Positions 14,601 through 21,819 of a stretch of DNA of 24,835 nt are shown one piece after another. The stretch is taken from IMG/VR virus record IMGVR_UViG_3300025864_000049, positions 1-24,835 of that record; one strand, 5' to 3'. A program made the translations under genes and the position numbers. The DNA comes from a virus. Under the pieces are notes generated by a model. The model made no database searches and was not told where the DNA came from. It was given only the letters and a program-made list of their open reading frames with translations. How positions within the stretch are numbered: the first letter of the stretch is position 1; the number at the start of each line of letters is the position of its first letter.

Positions 14601-15583
14601 CACCGAGCACAGTTGCAGCAGCGACTACCGCGACATCGAGAGTACCAGTAGAAGGGTATTCAAACGTTGGCTCTATAATGGGTAAAACTTCTTATGAAGC
14701 TGGCCCAGTTGAGGGTAATTGGGCGGCTATGCAAGACCCGGCAAATCCGAACTGTCCATTATGTAAAGTTTACAAAAAGATATCTGACGATGCACGTTCG
14801 TACCAAACAATATCAAAGCAGATAGATACTACAAATAAAACCACTAGTACAACTTTAACGGGGATATACCAGACGGCCCTTACGCAACTCGGTTCAACGA
14901 AGGGCATTAACGCAACGTTTAACGCCACCGACGCGGCATCATTACAGGGTAACGCCTTCCTAACGTCGCTTGGCGTACACCTGGACGACCGGGGCAATCT
15001 TGTCAACGCGCAGGGGGTAGTAATCGGGAATATAAACGATAATATTTCCGCTAACCAGATAGCCGTCGCGGCGCAAATGGCCCAGATACAAGCGGTACAG
15101 CAACAGATTACCGCCGCGGCTTCCGCGGGCGCCCAAGCGGTTAACGCTGCCGCTGCTGCTGCCGGCTACGGTGGTGCGGTAGCGGGGGCTACTATAGGTA
15201 ATGATTTCGGTTCCGCGGCGTGGGCAGCACAGACGCAAGCGTATCAAGCGCAGGGGATACCAGAAGGTCAAGCATGGCAATTAGCAATAAACCCCGCAGC
15301 TACTTTCGGCTCAGGATGGGCGGGTCCGACTCCGTTGGCGTCAGGCGGCTACGTTGACCGTCCAACGTTCGCGCACATAGGCGAAGACGAACCGGAATAC
15401 GTTATCCCGGGTTCTAAGATGAAGGATGTTTTCCGTCCAAAAGGTAATGGTGGCGGTAGCAACCAACCCAAATATCAAATTAATATGAAAGTAGACGGCG
15501 CCCTGGATTATAAAGAGATAGCGAAGGAAGTCCAGAAACTGATACGCAAGATGGAATTAATGCACGGCGATTATCTTTTTTAA
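11657..15583 (+). CDS. Tape measure protein
   Basis: The largest gene, 1308 residues, sets tail length and carries the tail core. N-terminal motif VDIAELMIKIGGDASELKNAVSDAKGS and the hydrophobic LTVGVTAPIVAIGAAALKAA are typical. Residues about 90-400 match the conserved TMP_2 type domain, including LNLDESAGFLGKLRDMGLDAAP and the AMQAFGTKGGLAMY motif. A hydrophobic stretch at about 415-475 could cross the membrane in genome ejection. Residues 552-673 are five 24-25-residue repeats (starting IVAQAIT, ITAQAIT, IIAQAQT, ILAEAQT, ILAQAET). Six cysteines spaced exactly seven apart occur at 859-894. The motif IGEAGPEAVIP appears mid-protein (about 728) and again, as IGEDEPEYVIP, near the end. An internal CPLC occurs before the C-terminal third. 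Start preceded by AAAAGGA. Confidence 0.93.
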   Translation: MAVDIAELMIKIGGDASELKNAVSDAKGSVESLSSTLGSVGKGLTVGVTAPIVAIGAAALKAASDVGSGYREIQRHTTDTGAALTALKGVYDNVFSSVPVGAKELGTSLASLNTMTGLTGAGLEELETKYINLSRVMDAPLIPTIESATMAFKAFGISAKDQSGELDNLYKVMLATNYAPAELLGTLQDGAPVLQAFGLNLDESAGFLGKLRDMGLDAAPVITAMRTEIAKGATEYKQDVAALESDTLALSKNTDSKKTATLSAQVYADKQKINTDLNQNLGESFTSLVTKIKNAKTETEGINLAMQAFGTKGGLAMYKAITDGSISLTNFKDVTKDVKTDINGMATSTTTLSDSMTVLKQRLELAMTPLGTAMTTAVKNAEPQFQALTGVVEQAGKAFAALPPDMQTDIVLIGGIGAAIGPTLVGVSQFASGIAQIGAAASGSTGGIKGYGLALGELTIVLTAALVAQELLNTQMDISAHNEVLKQANQAKDTVTGTKDDPWNFDLYGALDQFTGGGGNQKGPVVIKVTGDLTQFNSAMTTAVAQHREAQIVAQAITASATSDLDTTSRVNRIAVITAQAITSVAESNLTVTEKKTRIAEIIAQAQTNVAGSNLDATAKQRLATILAEAQTAAANGTLDAAALQRIAMILAQAETSGANAALNALVTPRTAYINVVTTGANQGTYIQNTSSTPYNVAAYGSGVPGTPGQGVPTMQQGGHVTSGPQMALIGEAGPEAVIPQKYWGGVAPWVLDSLPRYAGGVTTGGFTPSNYQYGAEANTPGAWYNEGSGSWKFETLEEQLTWLKYIAARDNAGNDLLQLWINQSKGVYAQHTAELAALNNRTSTTTTDTNTAAIASSCNSMAGSCAATASSCGSTASSCGSAASSCAATAGSCASTAGSASACAQAANTTAAATTQTATTVKGVNWTAESQAKYPALYSQGVGAGWATVATPAQKGLYERAAEAGIDPARQAVMEKMKGTTPSTVAAATTATSRVPVEGYSNVGSIMGKTSYEAGPVEGNWAAMQDPANPNCPLCKVYKKISDDARSYQTISKQIDTTNKTTSTTLTGIYQTALTQLGSTKGINATFNATDAASLQGNAFLTSLGVHLDDRGNLVNAQGVVIGNINDNISANQIAVAAQMAQIQAVQQQITAAASAGAQAVNAAAAAAGYGGAVAGATIGNDFGSAAWAAQTQAYQAQGIPEGQAWQLAINPAATFGSGWAGPTPLASGGYVDRPTFAHIGEDEPEYVIPGSKMKDVFRPKGNGGGSNQPKYQINMKVDGALDYKEIAKEVQKLIRKMELMHGDYLF
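13310..13675 (+). repeat. Five degenerate 24-25-residue repeats in the tape measure gene
   Basis: Units begin IVAQAIT, ITAQAIT, IIAQAQT, ILAEAQT and ILAQAET and share an R-I/L-A end. The DNA has diverged, so the repeat is ancient at protein level. Such units adjust tail length in tape measure proteins and are predicted helical. Confidence 0.6.
14231..14368 (+). repeat. Cysteine heptad repeat in the tape measure gene
   Basis: Cysteine codons occur every 21 nt six times (residues 859, 866, 873, 880, 887, 894), with Ala, Ser, Thr and Gly between, followed by one more cysteine at 904. Codons for the same residues differ between units, so the spacing is maintained by selection rather than recent duplication. 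Confidence 0.8.
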
Positions 15584-15598
15584 CTAGGTAAGTAATAG

Positions 15599-16444
15599 AT
15601 GGCAGAGAAAATATACTGGATGGATAACGACGGCGGCACGATAGACCTTACCGACGGGGTTAAATATGACATACTCGACGGGATCGACGGGCGATGGATG
15701 CCACCGTTCGAGATGGTATCCGACGAGGTTTACGCTGTACCTGGTGATTATGTAAGATTGCGCAAGACTAAGACGCGCGAGATAACATTACCTATCATAG
15801 TATACGGGACTTCCGCCTCGGACTTTTTAACTAATATACGCATGCTAACTGACGCCTTCGACCCATCGAAAGGCGATGGCGTTATACGCGTAGATACTAA
15901 CGACTCGCCTAGTAAAACATTCTTATTAACCTGTCACTTTTCGAGCGGCATGTCGTTCCCGGAAACATATGATACCGGTAACTGCACGTTTCGTAAATTC
16001 GTCGCAACGCTCCAGTCGCACGATGTATTCTGGTGGAACGCGGTAGAGAACGAAACGCTATGGGCTGGTGATTTAGCATCGCACTTTTACCATACCGTAA
16101 CTAACTCGGGTGACGTGGATACATACCCTATATGGGATATTAACGGCTCGGCTACAACGGTTACAGCGGTATTAGTCGCCAATTATACCACAGGGAAATG
16201 GTTTAATTTTACTAACATGGGAGGGCACCTCATAATCGTATATGACCACATGATAGTCGATACGCGTCCCGGGAAACGCAGCGCCACGATAAACCATACT
16301 ACAAACGTATTTGACCACATGGATTCGTATTCTACACTCTTCCCCTTAGTTCCAGGGGTAAATAAAATATTTATTGAGACTACCGGTGGCACGCTTGATA
16401 CCTATGCGAAATGCCGGTGGCGCGATATGTACTACGGGGTCTGA
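15599..16444 (+). CDS. Distal tail protein (Dit-like)
   Basis: 281 residues directly after the tape measure gene, the expected site of the distal tail protein that joins tube to tip. The N-terminal domain (VKYDILDGIDGRWMPPFEMVSDEVYAVPG ... REITLPIIVYG ... IRMLTDAFDPSKGDGVIRV) matches Dit ring proteins with the belt insertion. The C-terminal domain has 'DTYPIWDINGSATTV', 'GKWFNFTN', 'IVDTRPGKRSA' and 'FPLVPGVNKIFIET', the standard galectin-like C-terminal half of siphovirus Dit proteins. Start at ATG 15599. Strong assignment by pattern and order. Confidence 0.85.
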   Translation: MAEKIYWMDNDGGTIDLTDGVKYDILDGIDGRWMPPFEMVSDEVYAVPGDYVRLRKTKTREITLPIIVYGTSASDFLTNIRMLTDAFDPSKGDGVIRVDTNDSPSKTFLLTCHFSSGMSFPETYDTGNCTFRKFVATLQSHDVFWWNAVENETLWAGDLASHFYHTVTNSGDVDTYPIWDINGSATTVTAVLVANYTTGKWFNFTNMGGHLIIVYDHMIVDTRPGKRSATINHTTNVFDHMDSYSTLFPLVPGVNKIFIETTGGTLDTYAKCRWRDMYYGV

Positions 16445-16447
16445 TCT

Positions 16448-17809
16448 ATGGGTAACAGGGAACCTGCGCAATACCAATTTTGGAGCCGTCATAGTTTCGC
16501 TAAAGATAATTTAATAGATATATGGACGTCGTTTAAGTGTAATAGGATGTGGGGTGACGTATCTACGTGGGAATTAACGCTCCCTACTGACGAATTTATA
16601 TCTAAATGGTCATGTATCCCCCCGCAGCCCACATCGTTTATTATGAAGTGGGGGGGTATTCGAGTAATCCGTAACGGCGTTATGCTGATAGCTGGCCCTG
16701 TAATAAGCGCCCACCGCACAAAGGTGGGTAACGACGACATGATAACACTATCCGGCACATCGGATACGTACTACTTATCTACGCGGCTTATATGGCCATA
16801 TTATGCTTATTGTTACAAACCCTTTGGCGACCCTGACGGATACGAAAGGCGTTGGACAGATATCAGTGCTGTATTACCTATTTATTGCTCATACGGTACC
16901 GGGTGGGCTGGTAACTTAATGAAAGATTATGTTAACCAGAACATAGGGCCTATCGCGTTTAACGTTAACGACGCCACCCATATGGAGGGGCACCCGTATG
17001 ACCGGCGCATGTCGTGGACGTATGGGGGCGCTCCGTGTTATATAGATATCGAGGGCGATTTTAACGATGGCACTTCCACTACCTATGAGGGTAGGTTCCA
17101 AACGGTGTTAGACTGTTGCAAAACACTATCACGCGCGCAAGAAGACCCCGGCAGCGTAGCCGACGAGGTAGATTTCTGGCTGGATAATACCGTAGATGGC
17201 GCCCTTACCTTTAGGACAGTTACACCGGTTGATAAATCGGGGGAAACTGTATTTGGGACCAAGTTAGGCAATATTCGTTCGCTTGATTACACCGAGAACA
17301 GGCCCGAAGTGAACGCTATGATGGTAGGAGGTCCTGAGAAATTGGCGGGGGGGGTCTACACAGGCGCATCCTCGCGGTTATTCGCTTACACGGGCACTAC
17401 CTCAAGCGTAGCATCTATGGCCACGTATGGTATGATAGAGGGCTTCTATGATTGGAGTGGTGCCGATAACGATGCCTCCCTATGGCAGATATCTACCGAC
17501 ATGAAAGTCGCGGGACGGGCCGAGGTAGATACGAAGGCTTACGATATAACGGTTAAGATGACGCTCGAAGAGGGGCAGATGTACACTCTTATGGACGATT
17601 ATGATATTGGTTACATCGTAGACGTTCAAATAGACGATATGGTATATACTGATATTATTCGTGAGATAGAGATAACAGTAGACGCAGGCGGCGGCGAGAT
17701 ATTAAGCCCAACGGTATGTAGTCCACGCAGGTGGAGGCCTAGCCCCCCTTCCACATACGCGGCTTACGACGCGCGACGTAAGGCAATAGATACAGGGAGG
17801 TTTAAGTAA
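16448..17809 (+). CDS. Tail hub / tail-tip protein, ReqiPepy6 gp37-like
   Basis: 453 residues, 3 bp after the previous stop. The pattern W-S-FKCNRMWGDVSTWELTLP, MKWGGIRVIRNGVMLIAGPVIS, DDMITLSGTSDTYYLSTRLIWP, then a middle region with SWTYG, FQTVLDCCKTLS, VDFWLDNTVDGALTFRT and finally MTLEEGQMYTLMDDYDIGYIVDVQIDD follows the gp37-like family of siphovirus tail-hub proteins. Such proteins form the trimeric base on which receptor-binding proteins sit. The C-terminus is Pro/Arg-rich. Position between Dit and the lectin-like tail protein supports this. Function inferred from pattern. Confidence 0.75.
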   Translation: MGNREPAQYQFWSRHSFAKDNLIDIWTSFKCNRMWGDVSTWELTLPTDEFISKWSCIPPQPTSFIMKWGGIRVIRNGVMLIAGPVISAHRTKVGNDDMITLSGTSDTYYLSTRLIWPYYAYCYKPFGDPDGYERRWTDISAVLPIYCSYGTGWAGNLMKDYVNQNIGPIAFNVNDATHMEGHPYDRRMSWTYGGAPCYIDIEGDFNDGTSTTYEGRFQTVLDCCKTLSRAQEDPGSVADEVDFWLDNTVDGALTFRTVTPVDKSGETVFGTKLGNIRSLDYTENRPEVNAMMVGGPEKLAGGVYTGASSRLFAYTGTTSSVASMATYGMIEGFYDWSGADNDASLWQISTDMKVAGRAEVDTKAYDITVKMTLEEGQMYTLMDDYDIGYIVDVQIDDMVYTDIIREIEITVDAGGGEILSPTVCSPRRWRPSPPSTYAAYDARRKAIDTGRFK

Positions 17810-17812
17810 ACT

Positions 17813-19099
17813 ATGGTAGATATGACGGCGCATAGGTATAATACGCACGTACCACTACGCCCACCGCTTACGTTTGGCGCCAGTTACGATTACACCGCGC
17901 CAGGTTCGCCAATACTAACGCGGTTAGGTGACGCGGTGGGGTTAACTGTAGATACCGGCTCACAGCCACACGTTAGCGGGTTTAGTGACTACTACCCATG
18001 GAAGGGCATGCGGCGCGTTAATCTGGTTATAGAAAGCGGCGACGTTTACGCTGTTCACGGCGATTTAAACGACGCGGGTGGGACACTATATGAAGATACT
18101 ACTACGATCTATCAGACGATGGTAGAGATACCTAAGTTTTGGGTTAAATTCGTGCAGACAGGGAATGTGCTAAGTTATTACATCTCACCATACCCCTTAA
18201 AAGGATACAGGTTACACCCCGCGTTTACACGCTTCCCGGGAACCCTGGATCATATCTACGTCGGCGCGTTTGAGGCTATCAAGGACGTTACTAACCGCCT
18301 GTATAGTAGGGGTGGGGCAACGCCTACCACGACTACTACACGCGCCACGTTTAGGACGGCGGTAGACCTTTCGCGCTCGAGCGACGACCCCGGGTACGGC
18401 TGGCAACTTATGGATATTAATACGTGGTCTGCGATTCAGTTACTTTATCTTGTCGAGTATGCCCATATGGATAGTCAGACGCCCTCGGGGAGTACTGCGA
18501 TAGGCGGACTAGGTGACGGTTTGGTTCACATAGCAGCTAAAACAGATACGGGCTGGACGGGTTCTAGTCATACTGATTTAGGCAACTATAGCGGGCGCGT
18601 GGCAGTTTCTGGGGCCGATTATGCCATATCATACCGTGGGATAGAAAACCCCTGGGGGAATACAAATACATGGCTTGAGGGGATAAACGTAGATACTAAC
18701 CGCTGGCCGTGGGTTTCTCCCTATGATGAGGTATTCTCTGACGATGTACTTGGTACCACTGGGTATAGGCCGGTCTACGGGGCGCTACCGGCTGCGAGCG
18801 GATATGTGACGTATCCGGCATTCGCATACGCCTTTAACGAAAGTTGTCAGTTCTTACCCGTAGGAACGGGGGGGGCTGGGGATACATATATGTGCGACTA
18901 TTACCAGATAGACGCGACTCACGGCTTTGCGGCGGTTAAAGTTCCGAGGGTAGGTGGCGCTTATAACCAGGCTACGCCCGCGCACGCAGGTATATTCTAT
19001 ATGGACGTGGCATTAGAGTTAGCAGAATCTAACGCGAATACGGGCGCCAGGATTCAGTACACACCGTATGATTCTACAGGGATATACAGATATTGGTAA
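17813..19099 (+). CDS. C-type-lectin/FGE-fold receptor-binding protein (tail; DGR-target-like)
   Basis: 428 residues, the last structural tail gene, starting ATG 3 bp after the previous stop. It is a paralogue of the head-module protein at 4033-5190; shared blocks include MVEIPKFWV, LHPAF, LYSRGGATPTT, a GYGWQL segment, LLYLVEYAHM and YAISYRGIENPWGN. The last block marks formylglycine-generating-enzyme-like lectin folds used as receptor-binding domains. The C-terminus (RVGGAYNQ ... AGIFYMDVAL ... GARIQYTP) differs in sequence but keeps the plan of a variable-region end. It probably determines host attachment. Reverse transcriptase and template repeat are not in this window, so no claim of active diversification. 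N-terminal domain is unique to this copy. Confidence 0.75.
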   Translation: MVDMTAHRYNTHVPLRPPLTFGASYDYTAPGSPILTRLGDAVGLTVDTGSQPHVSGFSDYYPWKGMRRVNLVIESGDVYAVHGDLNDAGGTLYEDTTTIYQTMVEIPKFWVKFVQTGNVLSYYISPYPLKGYRLHPAFTRFPGTLDHIYVGAFEAIKDVTNRLYSRGGATPTTTTTRATFRTAVDLSRSSDDPGYGWQLMDINTWSAIQLLYLVEYAHMDSQTPSGSTAIGGLGDGLVHIAAKTDTGWTGSSHTDLGNYSGRVAVSGADYAISYRGIENPWGNTNTWLEGINVDTNRWPWVSPYDEVFSDDVLGTTGYRPVYGALPAASGYVTYPAFAYAFNESCQFLPVGTGGAGDTYMCDYYQIDATHGFAAVKVPRVGGAYNQATPAHAGIFYMDVALELAESNANTGARIQYTPYDSTGIYRYW

Positions 19100-19140
19100 C
19101 TGAGTTGTCTGAATTGTTTTAGGCGGGAGAGTAAAAGAAA

Positions 19141-19332
19141 ATGAGAATGTGCGAAGTATGCCAGCTAGAAATATCTGATACAGACGGGACCGAGTATAAA
19201 CTACAGGTTTACCAGAAAAACGAGATGGTATTTAAGCGCGATATGGATATACATAGCGCGTGCTTCCCTAAGTTTAACGCTAATTTAGAAGCGTTTATAG
19301 ATACACGCGCGTATCGTGCGGAAGTAAAATAA
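19141..19332 (+). CDS. Small zinc-binding protein (CxxC...HxxC)
   Basis: 63 residues with C4-x2-C7 and H38-x2-C41, enough for one zinc site of treble-clef or ribbon type, and a charged beta hairpin between. It begins after a clear GGCGGGAGAG region with the ATG at 19141. Starts the accessory module after the tail genes. No enzyme domain; small zinc proteins like this commonly bind nucleic acid or another protein. Specific role unknown. Confidence 0.6.
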   Translation: MRMCEVCQLEISDTDGTEYKLQVYQKNEMVFKRDMDIHSACFPKFNANLEAFIDTRAYRAEVK

Positions 19333-19346
19333 GAATAGGGGGTACT

Positions 19347-19475
19347 ATGTTAATACATATCAAACGTTCGTGGGATGCCGATACCAGGATAGAAAAATAC
19401 TGCTTTGAGTATACCGATATGACAGAAGCCGAACGGGATAAGATGGCCAATAGTGGCGGCTTCGGGAAATCATAA
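19347..19475 (+). CDS. Small protein, function unknown
   Basis: 42 residues starting MLIHIKRSWDADTRIEKY with a charged central helix (DMTEAERDKMA) and a Gly/Ser end. AGGGGGT is found about 5 nt upstream of the ATG, an adequate ribosome-binding site. Too short to assign; retained because spacing from its neighbours (14 nt and 6 nt) fits the operon. Confidence 0.45.
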   Translation: MLIHIKRSWDADTRIEKYCFEYTDMTEAERDKMANSGGFGKS

Positions 19476-19481
19476 TAAAAA

Positions 19482-19646
19482 ATGAAGCGAGAAATAAAAG
19501 AAATAATCGTTATACTGGTTATATTCGGTATAATATTAGCGGGTGTGGCTATCTCGATACCGTTTATTCAACATGATGATGTGTGCGCGAATTGTTCGGT
19601 TAATTATACTACGCCTAACGAAGCCCTGGAGAATAATAATACATGA
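19482..19646 (+). CDS. Small single-pass membrane protein with external CxxC
   Basis: 54 residues: basic N-terminus (MKREIKE), a hydrophobic segment IIVILVIFGIILAGVAISI, then a short tail with CANC and Asn/Thr-rich end. Its stop overlaps the next start (ATGA), so it is translationally coupled to the coiled-coil membrane protein. No clear ribosome-binding site. The signal-anchor topology would place the CxxC outside. Possibly a spanin- or holin-like accessory factor; function unproven. Confidence 0.5.
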   Translation: MKREIKEIIVILVIFGIILAGVAISIPFIQHDDVCANCSVNYTTPNEALENNNT

Positions 19647-20149
19647 GTGACGAGACGGATGATAATACGTTACCGAGTCACGGCGTTAAGATAGTGAACC
19701 GTAATAATCTTAGTTATCGCGTCGCGCAGTTGGAGAAGCAGTTCGCGGAGCGCGATAAGAATACCTGCGCGAAGATAGAGAAATTAGACGAACGGGTGGA
19801 TACTCAGACGCTACGGACGCAGGAATATTATGCGGTAATAACCCCCGTTGAGATAAAAAGCATATTAGAACTTACACACCGCAACGAGTTGGATATTAAA
19901 GCGATATCTGAGCGGTTTAACATCTTCCAACAGGACAGAGTTGCGCGGTTAGAAGTAGCCAACGAGAAAATAGACAAGTTAAAAGACGATATAGTAGACT
20001 CCGAGAAGCGCAGTATAGCGTTAGATCATCTGACTAATGAACTAGTAGCTAAAAATAAGATAAAAAACCAGCAATATGTAATAACAGTTATCATGAGTAT
20101 AATTGCGGCAATTATAATTAGCGGTGTTATCGGTGTTATGAGATTCTAG
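19643..20149 (+). CDS. Coiled-coil protein with C-terminal membrane anchor
   Basis: 168 residues. About 30-135 is a long charged coiled-coil (RVAQLEKQFAERDKNTCAKIEKL, then a second helix ending IDKLKDDIVDSEKRSI), followed by NQQYVITVIMSIIAAIIISGVIGVM as a membrane segment. This order resembles XhlA-type lysis proteins and other tail-anchored virus proteins, though it is longer than XhlA. Lies between tiny membrane ORFs and a papain-like protease, hence a possible egress role. Ends in TAG. Confidence 0.55.
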   Translation: MSDETDDNTLPSHGVKIVNRNNLSYRVAQLEKQFAERDKNTCAKIEKLDERVDTQTLRTQEYYAVITPVEIKSILELTHRNELDIKAISERFNIFQQDRVARLEVANEKIDKLKDDIVDSEKRSIALDHLTNELVAKNKIKNQQYVITVIMSIIAAIIISGVIGVMRF

Positions 20150-20167
20150 GGTTCTAGGAGGTGTAAT

Positions 20168-20257
20168 ATGCAGTTATCAGCTATGGAAATATGTTTTATA
20201 TTGTTTGATATTATGTTTTTCGTATTTTTGTTAAACGCAATGGGTGTAATTAAGTAA
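20168..20257 (+). CDS. Micro-ORF, membrane peptide
   Basis: 29 codons: MQLSAMEICFILFDIMFFVF followed by LLNAMGVIK. It is nearly all hydrophobic, with a single membrane segment. AGGAGGTG (20156-20163) is one of the best ribosome-binding sites in the window, 4 nt before the ATG. It starts in frame 18 nt after the preceding stop codon. Likely real because of this site, though it is tiny. Confidence 0.5.
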   Translation: MQLSAMEICFILFDIMFFVFLLNAMGVIK

Positions 20258-20272
20258 TTAGGTGACTAAAAA

Positions 20273-20347
20273 ATGACAGAAATATTGTATATTATATTTG
20301 TACTCGTGATACTATTGGTATTCTTACGAGTGTTAGGTTTGTTATAA
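20273..20347 (+). CDS. Micro-ORF, membrane peptide
   Basis: 24 codons, MTEILYIIFVLVILLVFLRV then LGLL, a single hydrophobic helix. AGGTG lies about 8 nt before the ATG. Two consecutive membrane micro-ORFs, with good spacing to the protease gene, suggest functional peptides such as holin-like pore formers. Confidence 0.45.
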   Translation: MTEILYIIFVLVILLVFLRVLGLL

Positions 20348-20360
20348 CGGATGTGGAATA

Positions 20361-21263
20361 ATGGCATTTACACGGGGCTTAGGGTATAAAAAAGATATTC
20401 CAGACGCTCGGGATTATAAGATGCGGGTGAGTAGGGCCGAGATAGAAACGCTACCACCTACCGTTATCCTTAATGATAAAACCCCCGTGTTAGACCAGGG
20501 CGGCCTAGGGAGTTGCGTCGCTAACGCAGGAGACAACGTGTTTAAGCTACGGGATTATATCGTAACGGGTAATTTCTCCAATGGTTCACGTCTTGCGTTG
20601 TATTACTGGGATCGCGAGGTTGATGGGACTATAAACTCAGATGAAGGGTCCTACTTGCGGACGATGGCAAAGGTCCTCGCAGACAAAGGCGTTCCACCGG
20701 AGAAGTTGTGGCCTTATATAGAATCCAAATATAAAACACGCCCACCCACGTCAGTAGATACCGAAGCGATTAAGTCGCACGCGGACACGTATTACCGTGT
20801 TGACGGGGATACTGCCACTGAAACGCTTACCAATATAAAGGCGGCTATAGCCTCGCAGTATCCGGTAATGCTCGGGTTTACCGTTTATAATAACTTTTTT
20901 AATATAGGTGCATCGGGGGATATGCCAACGGGTGCGGGAGGTATAGCCGGCGGTCACGCCGTTACCGTCGTAGGCTACGATGATACACATACAAATCTAG
21001 ACGGCTCAAAGGGTGCGCTGTTTATTAAAAATAGTTGGGGCGCGGGCTGGGGCGCGAAAGGTTATTTCTGGATGCCCTATAAGGTTGTAATAAAGGCAAG
21101 TAACGACGTAGGGGACGCGTGGGAAATAATAGACGAAAGCGATTTTATGAACCCGATACCGGTGGACCCCGATCCCGATCCAATACCCGTTAAAAAGCGA
21201 TCAATATGTGAGAGGATACATGACTGGTTTTTAAGATTCTTAAGGATTTGGGGGGGGATATAA
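20361..21263 (+). CDS. Papain-like cysteine protease (peptidase C1A)
   Basis: 300 residues. The catalytic set is complete: Gln46 and Cys52 in the segment LDQGGLGSCVANA, His199 in GGHAVTVVGY, and Asn224 in FIKNSWGAGWG. The N-terminus RGLGYKKDIPDARDYKM is the common opening of prokaryotic C1A enzymes without a long propeptide or a signal sequence. After the catalytic domain come a Pro/Asp repeat (VDPDPDPIPV) and a basic, Trp-rich amphipathic helix, which may touch the membrane. In an archaeal virus whose host has a protein S-layer, a protease could act in egress or entry in the way endolysins do for bacteria; this is inference. It sits in the middle of a group of membrane protein genes. Confidence 0.8.
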   Translation: MAFTRGLGYKKDIPDARDYKMRVSRAEIETLPPTVILNDKTPVLDQGGLGSCVANAGDNVFKLRDYIVTGNFSNGSRLALYYWDREVDGTINSDEGSYLRTMAKVLADKGVPPEKLWPYIESKYKTRPPTSVDTEAIKSHADTYYRVDGDTATETLTNIKAAIASQYPVMLGFTVYNNFFNIGASGDMPTGAGGIAGGHAVTVVGYDDTHTNLDGSKGALFIKNSWGAGWGAKGYFWMPYKVVIKASNDVGDAWEIIDESDFMNPIPVDPDPDPIPVKKRSICERIHDWFLRFLRIWGGI

Positions 21264-21796
21264 TAAGATATATCCATTTACCTTTCCGAAAGGGCCCCGA
21301 GAACCCCTTTAAAACCACGTCAGGCGTGACCATTAATAAACTAGCCCCCCTGACGGTGACGCCCGCGGACTACATGCAACTTAGGGTAGCAAGCGGTATT
21401 GATTGGTACAAGGCCGCTGCGTTGACTGCAAGGGCTAAATACCTGATTATGCGCGTTATAGCGGTCATCGGTGCCGCACTCGTCCCGGTATTTGTAAACG
21501 CTTTTCCGACACACCAACTGATTACTACAGGGATTAGCCTACTGGTAGTGCTGGCGGTGAGTTTGGAGGGTGTATTCCATTATAAAGAACAGTGGAGAAA
21601 CTACAGCGCGACAAGTAGCGCGCTCGAGCATGAGTTTTACGCAATGAAAACGGGGACGCCGCCGTATGATACAGTTATCCCAGACCTAAAGTTTAATTTG
21701 TTTGCGCAAAGGGTGGAGGAGACTATTAACCAGGAGGTTAGTACAACCCTAAACGTAGTCGCTGGGGGCACCGATACGACGGTACAGACGGTTTAA
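21248..21796 (+). CDS. DUF4231/SLATT-type two-helix membrane protein
   Basis: 182 residues if the TTG at 21248 is used. The start is uncertain, since the region is an 8-base G-run and the gene overlaps the protease by 16 nt. Residues about 55-115 contain the helix ASGIDWYKAAALTARAKYLIMRV, a membrane segment VIAVIGAALVPVFVNAF and a second one ITTGISLLVVLAVSLEGVF, then HYKEQWRNYSATSSALEHE, the end of the second helix region as in DUF4231 proteins. SLATT/DUF4231 proteins are membrane pore candidates linked to conflict systems in the literature. Here it could be part of an egress or exclusion cassette. Family assignment by pattern, moderately sure. Confidence 0.6.
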   Translation: MGGDIIRYIHLPFRKGPENPFKTTSGVTINKLAPLTVTPADYMQLRVASGIDWYKAAALTARAKYLIMRVIAVIGAALVPVFVNAFPTHQLITTGISLLVVLAVSLEGVFHYKEQWRNYSATSSALEHEFYAMKTGTPPYDTVIPDLKFNLFAQRVEETINQEVSTTLNVVAGGTDTTVQTV

Positions 21797-21819
21797 ACAT
21801 CAAAGGAGGTGTATACAAA

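Noticed and set aside
20147-20257. Pyrrolysine read-through of TAG 20149 into the next micro-ORF, which is in frame
   Set aside because: The micro-ORF has its own strong AGGAGGTG site, and TAG ends several other genes here where read-through gives only short tails, so TAG behaves as an ordinary stop.
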